Part shown: piece by piece, positions 23,362 to 31,792 of the stretch
How the letters are laid out: every line of letters starts with the position of its first letter
How positions within the stretch are numbered: position 1 is the stretch's first letter
Origin: Trichoderma breve
Taxonomy: Eukaryota; Ascomycota; Sordariomycetes; Hypocreales; Hypocreaceae
DNA length: 64,000 nucleotides
Assembly (NCBI RefSeq): GCF_028502605.1
Contig: NC_079237.1
Location: forward strand, 3,968,001 to 4,032,000
Direction: 5' to 3'
Made by a program: the position numbers and the translations under genes
Notes under the pieces: generated by a model
What the model was told of the DNA's origin: nothing
Seen by the model: only the letters and a program-made list of their open reading frames with translations
Databases searched by the model: none

Positions 23362-24555
23362 CTAAGCCAGACTAAAAGCCTCTTTCAACGCCTCTTCAAA
23401 CTCGCGATTGTACTCCATTGCAGATTCCAGAATCCCATCCATCATCATAAAATGATGTGGCATGCCCTTGTGTCTATGGGATTTGACTTTCATGTCCGCC
23501 GCCATGAGCTTTCTACCATATGCTTCGCCTTCATCAGGCAGAATATCCATCTCCGCAGTAATAATAAAGGCGGGGGCAAGATTGGCGAAATTCGGTGCGT
23601 TGATCGGAGATAATTTCCAATGCTAGAGACTTTTTGTCAATTCTTAAATTTGGACATGTTATGTAGCAATTTTTACTCACATTTCATACTCTAGAGGTCT
23701 TAGAGAGCCAAGGAATGTTTGATGAAGATACATCATACGTTCTGCTGGCAGGCCCACAGTATCAGACAGTTCTCTATAAGACTCATAGGGGCAATCGGCC
23801 TTGATTTTCCCATCGCGTGTAAAGACACCTGTAAGGTCCACGCATGGTACTGCTAGGACTTGTAATGAGAGAGGGTAGCCTGCGTTCCGAGCAAGATGCG
23901 CAATTTCAGCCGCGATATGTCCGCCAGCAGAAACTCCGCCAATAGCTACACGGCTAACATCAAGGTTAAACTCTCTCACTTTTTCATCGTATATCTACTA
24001 GAATAGTTAATTCTCTCAAGTTGAAAACGGGTTCATGATATGGGGATTTACCCATTTGAAAGCCATCCAAGAGTCTTCAATTGGAGTTGGATATGGGTTT
24101 TCAGGAGCGAGACGGTAGTCAACATCGAAACATACGCATCCTATCTCCTTCGTCAGCCGTCGGCAGAATGGGTCATCATAATGGAGACCCCCAAAAGTCC
24201 ATCCTCCTGCGTGATAATTGATGTAGACAGGACGATTTGCATCACCGTCCTTCCATGGCTCGGGCTCAGATATCCTAATCGTGATCTCGCCACCATCTAC
24301 AGCACACTTTTGTTCAGCGACACAGAAGACTTTAGGACCTTCGGCGCGACTATATGAGATAGTGTACTTTGAAGGGTTGTTCCGTGCTTCTTCGATAGGT
24401 ATTTAATGCGTCTGTAGGCGGCCAACGTTGTATTTGTTACAGTACTCCACAAACACGGGATCGAAGCGTGAAAGGAGATCGTTGGGGATGCTGTTTAACA
24501 ATGGTTGATAGATTTCCGGCTGCAATTTGGTTGTAGGCATGATGCAGAAGCTCAT
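23362..24555 (-). pseudogene. HSL-type esterase/lipase, broken
   Basis: Alpha/beta hydrolase of the hormone-sensitive-lipase/arylesterase group. Recognisable blocks in order are: NYHAGGWTFGG (oxyanion HGGG-type loop), DVDYRLAPENPYP, nucleophile GGVSAGGHIA, EMDILPDEGEAYG (Asp) and KGMPHHF (His). The intron 24051-23995 splices cleanly. Two lesions stand out. TAA at 24403-24405 interrupts an otherwise open frame exactly where relatives carry a Gln codon (CAA to TAA is one C-to-T change). Between the second and third coding parts (about 23681-23622) no splice choice I tried keeps the frame. Catalytic residues are otherwise intact, so the inactivation looks recent. The start could be 24555 or 24540. 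Confidence 0.65.
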
Positions 24556-25119
24556 AAAGTTTCACTCTGATATCATTGAGTTTAACGTTCCTCGACCTGA
24601 ATATACAGTCTCTCTCTCTCTATATATATATCAGATGTAGTGGATCTAGCGTAGTTTTAAGCTACACATACAATGTAGATAGTATCTCCATCTAAGGTCT
24701 TTCAACAGGGGACCTTACGGGACAGGTCTCGGGAAAGCCGTGCCTGGAGTCGGAACAGCCGTAGCAAGATAAAGCCATCATCCAACTCGTTAGCTTCAGT
24801 CCCGCTGGTAAACTTTTGTACCTAATGAGCCTAAAGGCATAAGTATATGTCAGAGTATTTATGAAAATGAAGTATGTGACATGGGTAAGAAACTTCATTC
24901 TTAGGTCGTTTCTTTAGGAATTTTATCTTTTGGGGAAGTGAGAGGAAGGTGTGTTCCACATATGTTTTCTACTTGTCGACCCCAATCTGCTCTGAACGTT
25001 ACCACAGTGTTCCATCTTTGTTCCAATTATGTATACAAAAAGTGGAATATTGAGGTAGTTTCTAAAGTAAGAATCCCATCCAAAACTATAGTAGCTAATA
25101 GCTCTTAGATCACAAATAC
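24556..25119. other. Gap with TC/TA microsatellite
   Basis: Contains a (TC)n run passing into (TA)n near 24607-24632. No gene seen. Confidence 0.35.
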
Positions 25120-26289
25120 TCAGAGCTGTTCCTTTAAAGCCTTTTTAAAATCCTTCAGGAACACCCATCTTCCAGCTTTGACCCAACCCTTTTCAACAAA
25201 GCCATCAACATATTTCGGGAAAAAGTCCAGCACGTCCAGCAGGGATGCATCATGTGCCATGACAACCAATATCTTGTCATTTGCATCAACTTCCTGGATT
25301 TTCCTAATTGTCTCCACCGCCTGATTTGCGTCGGCTGCAACACCGTTTCCATCTGTGGAACTAGAAACAGTAAAAAAAGGCTTATTCTTATCACCATCTG
25401 GCAACAAATGATCGAAAAGGGCCCCGGGATATGCAAGGGCGCTCTGTTTCTCGAAGGAGTTTGGCAACAGAACAGAGGGTAGACCTAGATATCTCGATGG
25501 CCTGAATTGTCCTCCGTGATGACATGCATCTCCGCCCATGAAGACAAAGCTATTAGATGTCACCCGGGCAAGAGCACTAATGTGTCCTATAGCATGCCCC
25601 GGGCTATCCAGCAAAAAGAAGCTACCATCGCCGAAATAGTCAAAAGCGTTGAATCCTCCTATCTGCAGTCCATTGGCCGTATCAAATGAAATCTCGCGTA
25701 GAACCCTACCCTCAAAATCGGACTCAAGTAGCGGCGAATCTGGGTTTGTAGGATATGCTGGTATGAAATTCTGTTTGAACCCAGGGCCTACAACAAGTGT
25801 AGTATGCTTATCGAATGTTGACATATCGCCGATGTGGTCCCAGTGCCAATGGCTCCAGATGACGGCGTCAATATCTTTCCCGTCGATTCCATGTTCTTCT
25901 AATTGCTCTCGAACTCCTTTTTGCACTTCGACCTTCCATCCGCCATCCCTGATCCTGTTGCTTACAGGTGGCGGCAAGTTCATATAATCTTTTCGAGCAC
26001 CGAGATCGAAAAGCAGTTTGCCATTCGAAGGGTGCTCGATTAAGAATGAGTAGGCTGGACAATTGAGGTGTTCCAGACCTTGAAAGATTGGAGACATGAA
26101 GAGCTCCGAAGGAATATCTCCAACGCGAGTTGTAGTGTCAATGATACGGATTTTGACGGATACCGAGGAGAACGGAATTTTGAGGTCTGGTAACTGTTCC
26201 ATTTTGAAGGATCTTGAATAAACTCTAGTATCGTATGGAAAAGGGAAGATGAAAGATGGTTGCGTTGCCTTAATGGATGGGCCGTACAT
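25120..26289 (-). CDS. Metallo-beta-lactamase-fold hydrolase (lactonase-like)
   Basis: Intronless gene of 389 codons encoding an MBL-superfamily enzyme. The zinc site is H147-W-H149-W-D151-H152 in SHWHWDHIGD, followed by DSPGHAIGHIS and GGDACHHGGQ with further His/Asp ligands. SHWHWDH and the SPGHxxGH block are typical of the N-acyl-homoserine-lactonase-like (AttM/AiiA) and related cytosolic lactonase group. That is where I would place it, though fungal members act on varied lactones or esters. There is no signal peptide. Met30 (MEQLPDLK, at 26202) is a plausible alternative start, since the preceding residues look unlike the family. It is divergent from the RidA-like gene at 26853. Confidence 0.8.
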   Translation of the reverse strand: MYGPSIKATQPSFIFPFPYDTRVYSRSFKMEQLPDLKIPFSSVSVKIRIIDTTTRVGDIPSELFMSPIFQGLEHLNCPAYSFLIEHPSNGKLLFDLGARKDYMNLPPPVSNRIRDGGWKVEVQKGVREQLEEHGIDGKDIDAVIWSHWHWDHIGDMSTFDKHTTLVVGPGFKQNFIPAYPTNPDSPLLESDFEGRVLREISFDTANGLQIGGFNAFDYFGDGSFFLLDSPGHAIGHISALARVTSNSFVFMGGDACHHGGQFRPSRYLGLPSVLLPNSFEKQSALAYPGALFDHLLPDGDKNKPFFTVSSSTDGNGVAADANQAVETIRKIQEVDANDKILVVMAHDASLLDVLDFFPKYVDGFVEKGWVKAGRWVFLKDFKKALKEQL

Positions 26290-26852
26290 AAGTAGTATAA
26301 ATATCTTTCAATTTAGCTGCCTGCCCCATGAGATCGTAATATGAGCCCAAATATTATGGAGAGGTAACTATGATAGATAGATTCTAAATTATTAATCCGG
26401 GTGGGAATCATAACCCCATTACTTGGTTCCGAGACCATTTCGGCACATCCGACACCAGCGGAAGACAATGTAATTGTGAATACAAGGGTTTATACCGGAA
26501 AAGCCGCCCCAAGAGATTTTTTTCGGAGGGATAACTCATATGGTAATTGTCTCAAACTAAGTTAAGAGTCATTGGGGTATTCGGCCAACATTCTAGGCTT
26601 GTGGGTAAATATGATGATTGGCAATATAGGAAGGCGAAGCAGATGTATATCTTAGTAGTTCGGTTAATAAGCGTTTCGCCATGCTTTTCTTTGTAATGTA
26701 CGTAAGGATGGTTCGGATAACCCGTCGGCAGATAAATTAGGTGCTCATTATTGAATGTAAAATTTGCATTTATAAAGCGTAAAACACTTGCAGCGTCCTT
26801 TAGACTCTGATCAACAAAGCCGTTTTCTTCATAAATTATTAATACTGCCAGC
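26290..26852. other. Gap: divergent promoter region
   Basis: Lies between the starts of the lactonase-like gene and the second RidA-like gene. A 100-codon leftward open frame is present but has no recognisable family, and I treat it as chance. Confidence 0.3.
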
Positions 26853-27284
26853 ATGGTTCAAAAAGAAGCTGTTCTAACCGATAAGGCACCGCTACCTCTG
26901 CCTATCTTCTCACAGGCAATCAAATGTGGACCTATGGTTTATTGCTCTGGAAGCGTTGGCATGAATCCAACTACCAACACGTTGGAGCTCGCGCTGAACA
27001 ATGCCTGAAGAACTTGAGCGTTATCTTAGAGGAAGCCGGAAGTAGCCTTGACAAGGTTGTTAAAGTAAATATTTTCCTGACCAACATGGAGAGCTTTGCG
27101 TCAGTGAACATGGTCTATGAAAAGTACTTTAATAAGGAACCAAAGCCTGTACGACTCCATACTATTTCTCAAGGTTTTTGTTATGGAATGTATGTTGATT
27201 CAACTACAGTGCCGCACTTGCGTAGCTGTGTTTCAGTTGCCGCTAAGCACCGATGTTGAGATCGAATGCGTAGCGCATTTGTGA
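26853..27284 (+). pseudogene. RidA/YjgF-family gene with a -1 frame break
   Basis: The first frame starts MVQKEAVLTDKAPLPLP and shows FSQAIKCGPMVYCSGSVG, the canonical RidA N-terminus. Near 26985-26995 the frame must slip by one base to continue into ARAEQCLKNLSVILEEAG and VVKVNIFLTNM. A 61-nt intron (27149-27209, GTACGA donor) then leads to CRTCVAV and STDVEIECVAH before the stop. The catalytic Arg in RTCV is kept, unlike the copy at 10831. No splice pair spans the frame slip, so the gene is either inactivated or carries a sequencing error at one base. The usual family length of about 130 residues would result if the base were restored. Confidence 0.65.
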
Positions 27285-27762
27285 AGCATATTCATCACTT
27301 CAAAAACAGAAGAATCCGTGACTAATATTTACATAGATACTTCATTGTATGGCATCTGATTACCGAATCAACCCATATGGACTTTGACTATAAAGCCCGA
27401 GGACATACGCGCTGAGACTTTGGGGCAATGGAGGGCTGGACTTGTGCTTATCAATGGTGTCCCGTGAAGATTAACGACGAGAAAGGGTGGCGGATAACGG
27501 GGAATAGCTGCACCGAAAACGGTGGGATCGTATATAGCTCGGAAAAGCCCAAAGTATAATAGACTTACTTGATGTTGGATTCACAGCAGGTCCTGAATGC
27601 TAACTTATTGTAAACATTGGGTTGAGCTATTTTACGCTATCCGTTCAGCCTCACTCTGCTGCCTAACGCAGCGGGGGAACAGCACCTCCTACAAATCCAT
27701 CTCATCAAAGATTTTGGATTTATTTGTCTTATGAGATTACATTCCCCACACATTGACGCCCC
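27285..27762. other. Gap upstream of a rightward hydrolase gene
   Basis: Promoter side of the hydrolase gene at 27763. No gene recognised. Confidence 0.3.
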
Positions 27763-28914
27763 ATGTCCCAACTAGCAATATCTACAGTTTTCCCCAAGTG
27801 GACGCCTGAGACTCTCGACATCCACCACATCGACACCGGGAGCGGCAATGCTACTCTGATCGTTGGACCCGATGGGACAACTATTTTGATTGACTGTGGG
27901 ACTTCTAAGGATGCCTCCGTGGGGCAGGACGACTCGCGCCGGCCCGGCGAGCTCGTGGCGGCCTATGCTTTGCGCAACAGCCCCAGCACGACGCTCGAGT
28001 ATCTTGTCGCCACTCATGTACACCCGGACCACGTCGGCGATGTTCATTCAGACAAAACAGCGATGGGTAACGGCTTCCAAAGGACTGGGCTCAGCGATGT
28101 TGATCATCAGATGCCGGCGAAGCTAGTGATTGATCGTGCCTATCCCAATTACGGCTTGCGGCCACCACTTTCAGCCCCATTCACCGACAACTATCTGGCT
28201 TGGCTCAATGCTAGGCGACAGGAAGGGCGTGAAGTCGCCCGCATCGATGTTGGTTCGAAGAGTCAGATCAAGCTGCGGTCGCCTGAAGACTACCCGACGT
28301 TCTCCATTCGGACGCTCGCCGCAAACGGGTTGGTGTGGACCGGCAACGGGCAAGAGAGCCGCTCGCTTTTCCCGGATCTCAGCACACTGCCACCAGAGGC
28401 GCTGCCTGAAGAGAACAAGTGTTCAATAGCATTCCTCTTGTCGTATGGTCTCTTCCGTTACTATACTGGTGGCGATCTTACCTGCGACACTTATGATGGC
28501 CGTTATCCCTGGATGGACATCGAAACACCCGTGGCGAAGGCCGCAGGCAAAGTCGATGTCGCCGTGGCTAATCACCATGGCTACTTTGATGCCTGCGGAC
28601 CTGGCTTCGTTACTATGCTTGATGCAACAACTTATATAATTCCCGCCTGGCATGTCACTCATCCGGGAATGGCCCAGCTCCAGCGTATGCTCGGGGCTTG
28701 GCCGGGCGTGGCGAGACGCAACGTCTTTGCCACCAGGATGTTACCGGAGAATCGTCTTCTCAACAACCGCTTCACTTCTGAGATGTGCAGTCAGCAGGGT
28801 CATGTGGTAGTTCGCGTAGCGCCGGGCGGGGGCAGTTATAAAATTTTCGTACTTGACAGCAATGACGAACAGGACTTTGTGACTGCTGAATTTGGCCCTT
28901 ATCTGTGTAACTAA
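27763..28914 (+). CDS. Metallo-beta-lactamase-fold hydrolase, possible bacterial origin
   Basis: Intronless, 383 residues. The fold begins HHIDTGSGNATLIVGPDG and TILIDCG (the usual strand pair), then H85-V-H87-P-D89-H90 in THVHPDHVGD as the zinc site. Further metal residues appear in YYTGGDLTCDTY and VANHHGYFD. The layout (opening IDxGxGxxxLI, late ANHHG) is like the ComEC/Rec2-type hydrolase branch seen mostly in bacteria. Its third positions are visibly richer in G and C than the neighbouring genes, especially around 27930-28420. Substrate unknown, no signal peptide. Confidence 0.78.
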   Translation: MSQLAISTVFPKWTPETLDIHHIDTGSGNATLIVGPDGTTILIDCGTSKDASVGQDDSRRPGELVAAYALRNSPSTTLEYLVATHVHPDHVGDVHSDKTAMGNGFQRTGLSDVDHQMPAKLVIDRAYPNYGLRPPLSAPFTDNYLAWLNARRQEGREVARIDVGSKSQIKLRSPEDYPTFSIRTLAANGLVWTGNGQESRSLFPDLSTLPPEALPEENKCSIAFLLSYGLFRYYTGGDLTCDTYDGRYPWMDIETPVAKAAGKVDVAVANHHGYFDACGPGFVTMLDATTYIIPAWHVTHPGMAQLQRMLGAWPGVARRNVFATRMLPENRLLNNRFTSEMCSQQGHVVVRVAPGGGSYKIFVLDSNDEQDFVTAEFGPYLCN

Positions 28915-29383
28915 AGTATTGGAACACTCTTTTATTGATATCTTGATAAAGCTTACCGGGCAAGTACCTGAATAAGCTATCATATTATCTTAACACCGCA
29001 CTGAGAGAACTCTATCAGACTAAATATATCACAATGCCTGGTGTCAATACATCCAGTTATCCATAATGTTAACATGCTTATGTACCTAATGTCAGGATAT
29101 GGGGATGAAAAGACAGCTGTTTAATCTCTCGCTTAGCTTCAATCAACCGTTATTTACCCTATTATAGTACAGAATAAGAAGAGTCGGAGTTGAACTAGAG
29201 TGCATTGTCCGTCATGACATAATGGTCTAGCAAAGCCTTAGTATCTAACTATGAGGAAACACTCGTCTTTTATACCAAAGAGCGTTGTTAGGCCCGGCTG
29301 AGTTACCAATCGTGGCTATTAATTGAACACGGGGCCAGTCAGATCCGCCCATCAAAGTGACAGCTGTTTCCTTATTGCTAAGA
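28915..29383. other. Gap between convergent genes
   Basis: 3' sides of the MBL-fold gene and the eqolisin gene. Nothing recognisable. Confidence 0.35.
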
Positions 29384-30112
29384 TTAGTTATCAGTCGGTG
29401 GCCCAACATATTTGCATATAACCTCCTCTTTCTCAGTAGAGCACTGCGACAAAACAGTACTAGTTCTCGTATCGAACAGCTCAATCAATTCGCCGCCCTC
29501 TGGAGTGACTCTGCCCGCCGATCCCTGCGCTGACGCGTTCCGGATAGTGATAGTACCATAGTCGGGAGACGCCACGATGCCGGTATCATTGCCTCCAGAA
29601 TTGTTGTAGTCCTCGACAATCCACTCAACACTTTTCTGACACAGCGGTGCATCTGATGGTGCATCAGTGCTGTTAAAAGTGTGCGAAGCAGTCTGCCCAG
29701 TGCTGAGGTTGTCTAAGATAGCGGAGCCATTGAAAGGTCCATAGGCGTAGATAGTCATTCTGATATCGTCGCCCTCGCCGACTTCGAAGTTCTCAAAAAC
29801 TGGCGCGCTTAGAGGAACCCACTCAAACCAGCCGAACGCTGTGCCATTGCCGGTGAGCCTGACGCCTGTCTGTAACGGACCGCCTCCAGGACATTCCGTG
29901 GAACCGTCGATTCCAACCCAAATAGAAGGACCAAAGCTTTTGCCGCCCTTTGGGACTGTGAATGTGCCAGTCACTGAGGTAAATCCACTCCCGCTCTGCT
30001 TAACACCGGACCATACGCGGTCCAGAGTTTGTGGGGGGTTTGCGTCAGTCGATTGTGGGGAGAGGGCTGACGCAAAGGTAGCCGTCGCAACAGTGAGGAC
30101 GATGAGCTTCAT
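29384..30112 (-). CDS. Secreted glutamic peptidase, family G1 (eqolisin)
   Basis: Acid endopeptidase using a Gln/Glu pair, secreted. A signal peptide (MKLIVLTVATATFASALS) is followed by a very short propeptide and the beta-sandwich domain. Recognisable blocks are SIWVGIDGSTECPGGGPLQTGV (two pieces: SIWVGIDG and GPLQTGV, with the catalytic Gln in LQTG), GWFEWVPLSAPVF, LSTGQTASHTFN and VEWIVEDY, with the catalytic Glu. At 242 residues it is slightly shorter than aspergillopepsin II or scytalidoglutamic peptidase precursors, mainly because the propeptide is short. Single exon. The upstream region carries a 61-bp imperfect tandem duplication. Confidence 0.88.
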   Translation of the reverse strand: MKLIVLTVATATFASALSPQSTDANPPQTLDRVWSGVKQSGSGFTSVTGTFTVPKGGKSFGPSIWVGIDGSTECPGGGPLQTGVRLTGNGTAFGWFEWVPLSAPVFENFEVGEGDDIRMTIYAYGPFNGSAILDNLSTGQTASHTFNSTDAPSDAPLCQKSVEWIVEDYNNSGGNDTGIVASPDYGTITIRNASAQGSAGRVTPEGGELIELFDTRTSTVLSQCSTEKEEVICKYVGPPTDN

Positions 30113-30498
30113 AGTGAGATGAAGGTTTTGCTGTCGACAAATTATAAATTAGGCAGTTCACTGGTATACGTCGTGCTGTTGTTGGGAAAGAAGGAATGTG
30201 CCTGTGTTATATAGACCTCATCAGATGTTATCCATAGCTCACCGTCAAATAGGCGAACCACAGCTGCTCTTACGGCAATTGATCGACGGTCGGCAGTATA
30301 ATGAGACGTTTATGCGGTATTCGCAATCTGCCCCTATGTATCAACGGCAGTCGGCAGTAAAATACGACGTTTTTGTGGAATTCGCAACCCACCTTGTTTA
30401 TTATCAACGTTACTTCATAATTCTCTTCCGCTAAGAAACTCTTACACAATCCTTTTGCTTATAATAAAAAGCCACAAAGACTTGTAGTTCATTTTATC
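30113..30498. other. Gap: eqolisin promoter side
   Basis: Contains the tandem duplication listed separately. No gene. Confidence 0.35.
30291..30409. repeat. Imperfect 61-bp tandem duplication
   Basis: Two adjacent copies start CGGCAGTATAATGAGACG (30291) and CGGCAGTAAAATACGACG (30352), then run through TATTCGCAA / AATTCGCAA and end TATCAACG. The copies have diverged at roughly a fifth of positions. They sit about 180-300 bp upstream of the eqolisin start codon, where repeated regulator sites would act. Confidence 0.55.
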
Positions 30499-31340
30499 CT
30501 AGAGTAAGTCAACGACAAGCGATGACCATGAAGCCATTTTATCCGTTTTTTTCATCTCCTGAATTGATGCGGCCATAATATCCAAAGACTTTTGTATATC
30601 CCCTTCATCAAGAAACCCCTTTCTAATCGAACCTAGAAGAGGCGACATCTGGGTACAATAGAACACAAGCAGTATACCAAGGAAATTTTGACTCCAGTAG
30701 AACAAATATGGCAATAAGAGTTTTTGTTTCCCAGGAGGCACAATTAATAAGGGCCAATTCAGGCAGCTCTACCACTATTCTTAGCAAGATAAAGAATCAG
30801 CAAATCCAGCGCGTTACAAACCTTTAAACAACAGCTGACACCATACACGTCGTCGGTCATTATGTTCTTAGGGAAGTGCAAAACTTTATATATGAGAGGG
30901 CGATAAATCATATACTGAGCATCCTAATATCGGGTTAGAAGTAGCGCAGTTTGCACGTCGCGGACGTATTTGCGACGAGCGGCTTCTTCGCTTTTGTCAC
31001 TGATATCTGATCCAAACAAAAGCTCACCGTCTACTAGTGCACTTCGAGCATCATCCCGCTGTAATGCTGGTGGTAGTATTGACTTCCATTTTTCTAGTTG
31101 GTTCGCGTGATATTGTACAACAGATGAGATAGCTTTTGGATTGGCGGAATGGCTAGTCTCTGTGTCTGGTTAGCCTTGGCCTAATGATGATTGGCTCTCT
31201 GGCCTATGACTCTTCTCACCATGATTCATCGCCTCGTGGAATGCACGACAAATACGCCGTAGCGCAATGAGAGCGCTCCTGGAATAAATGAGCAGCAACG
31301 TCTCTGGATTTCAGAGAAACTTTGGAATATTGGAGAGCGA
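30499..31340 (-). pseudogene. Degenerate fungal transcription factor (C-terminal half)
   Basis: Minus-strand frames read like the C-terminal half of a Zn2Cys6/Fungal_trans regulator. In order they show IALRRICRAFHEAM, HANQLEKWKSILPPALQRD, RRKYVRDVQTALLLTRY, then MIYRPLIYKVLHFP, CCLKVCNALDL and finally YLFYWSQNFLGILLVFY with a last helix ending WSSLVVDLL. In-frame stops interrupt it: a TAA in the loop after SSLGQG, and a TAG exactly where RYYDAQ would be expected (about 30934). The zinc cluster and N-terminal half are missing. A relic. Confidence 0.55.
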
Positions 31341-31575
31341 GCCTCTATACCACAATCCATGTCATTGGTAAGTCTATTTTTTAATACAAGTCGCAGCGCA
31401 TATTACTGTACTTCTTGTCTCTTACAAGTAATAGGCTAGACTAAGAGATGAAGCAATTAGTGACTCAGATATAATAGCTGGGTTATTACTGATAGCAATT
31501 AGTTTCTCCCCCTACCTCCATAAGAGCTATTTTATCATAAAGAATATTTGTATCTACACCGCAGGGCGGGTAGTA

Positions 31576-31710
31576 TTAATTTCCTTCCCACACCACTGCT
31601 AGAAACTCTGTTGCTTTGGTGAACTCAAAATCGGGAAAGAGCTGATTTATTTTGTCAGACGAAGTCCATGCCACTGTGGTACTACTCAGGACGACACTAA
31701 CAGATACAGC
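31576..31710 (-). pseudogene. C-terminal fragment of an NmrA-like gene
   Basis: The minus strand reads KAVSVSVVLSSTTVAW, INQLFPDFEFTKATEFLAV and VWEGN before a stop. It is closely similar, in both DNA and protein, to the last 45 codons of the NmrA-like gene at 52394-53749 (KAVSVGILLSSTKGAW, MNRLFPDFKYTKAIEFL). Nothing upstream continues the gene, so this is an isolated fragment of a duplicated paralogue. Confidence 0.65.
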
Positions 31711-31792
31711 CTTCGAAACAGCTAACTTATATACAAAAATAGGACCTATCCTATTACACCACTACCTTATTTCCTCTTAAATTAACTTATTA

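Noticed and set aside
24607..24632. TC/TA run as a possible transposon terminus
   Set aside because: It is a simple microsatellite; no inverted repeat, target duplication or transposase coding is visible nearby.
26552..26854. 100-codon leftward frame abutting the second RidA gene
   Set aside because: It overlaps the RidA start codon, has no recognisable domain and lies in a divergent promoter region.
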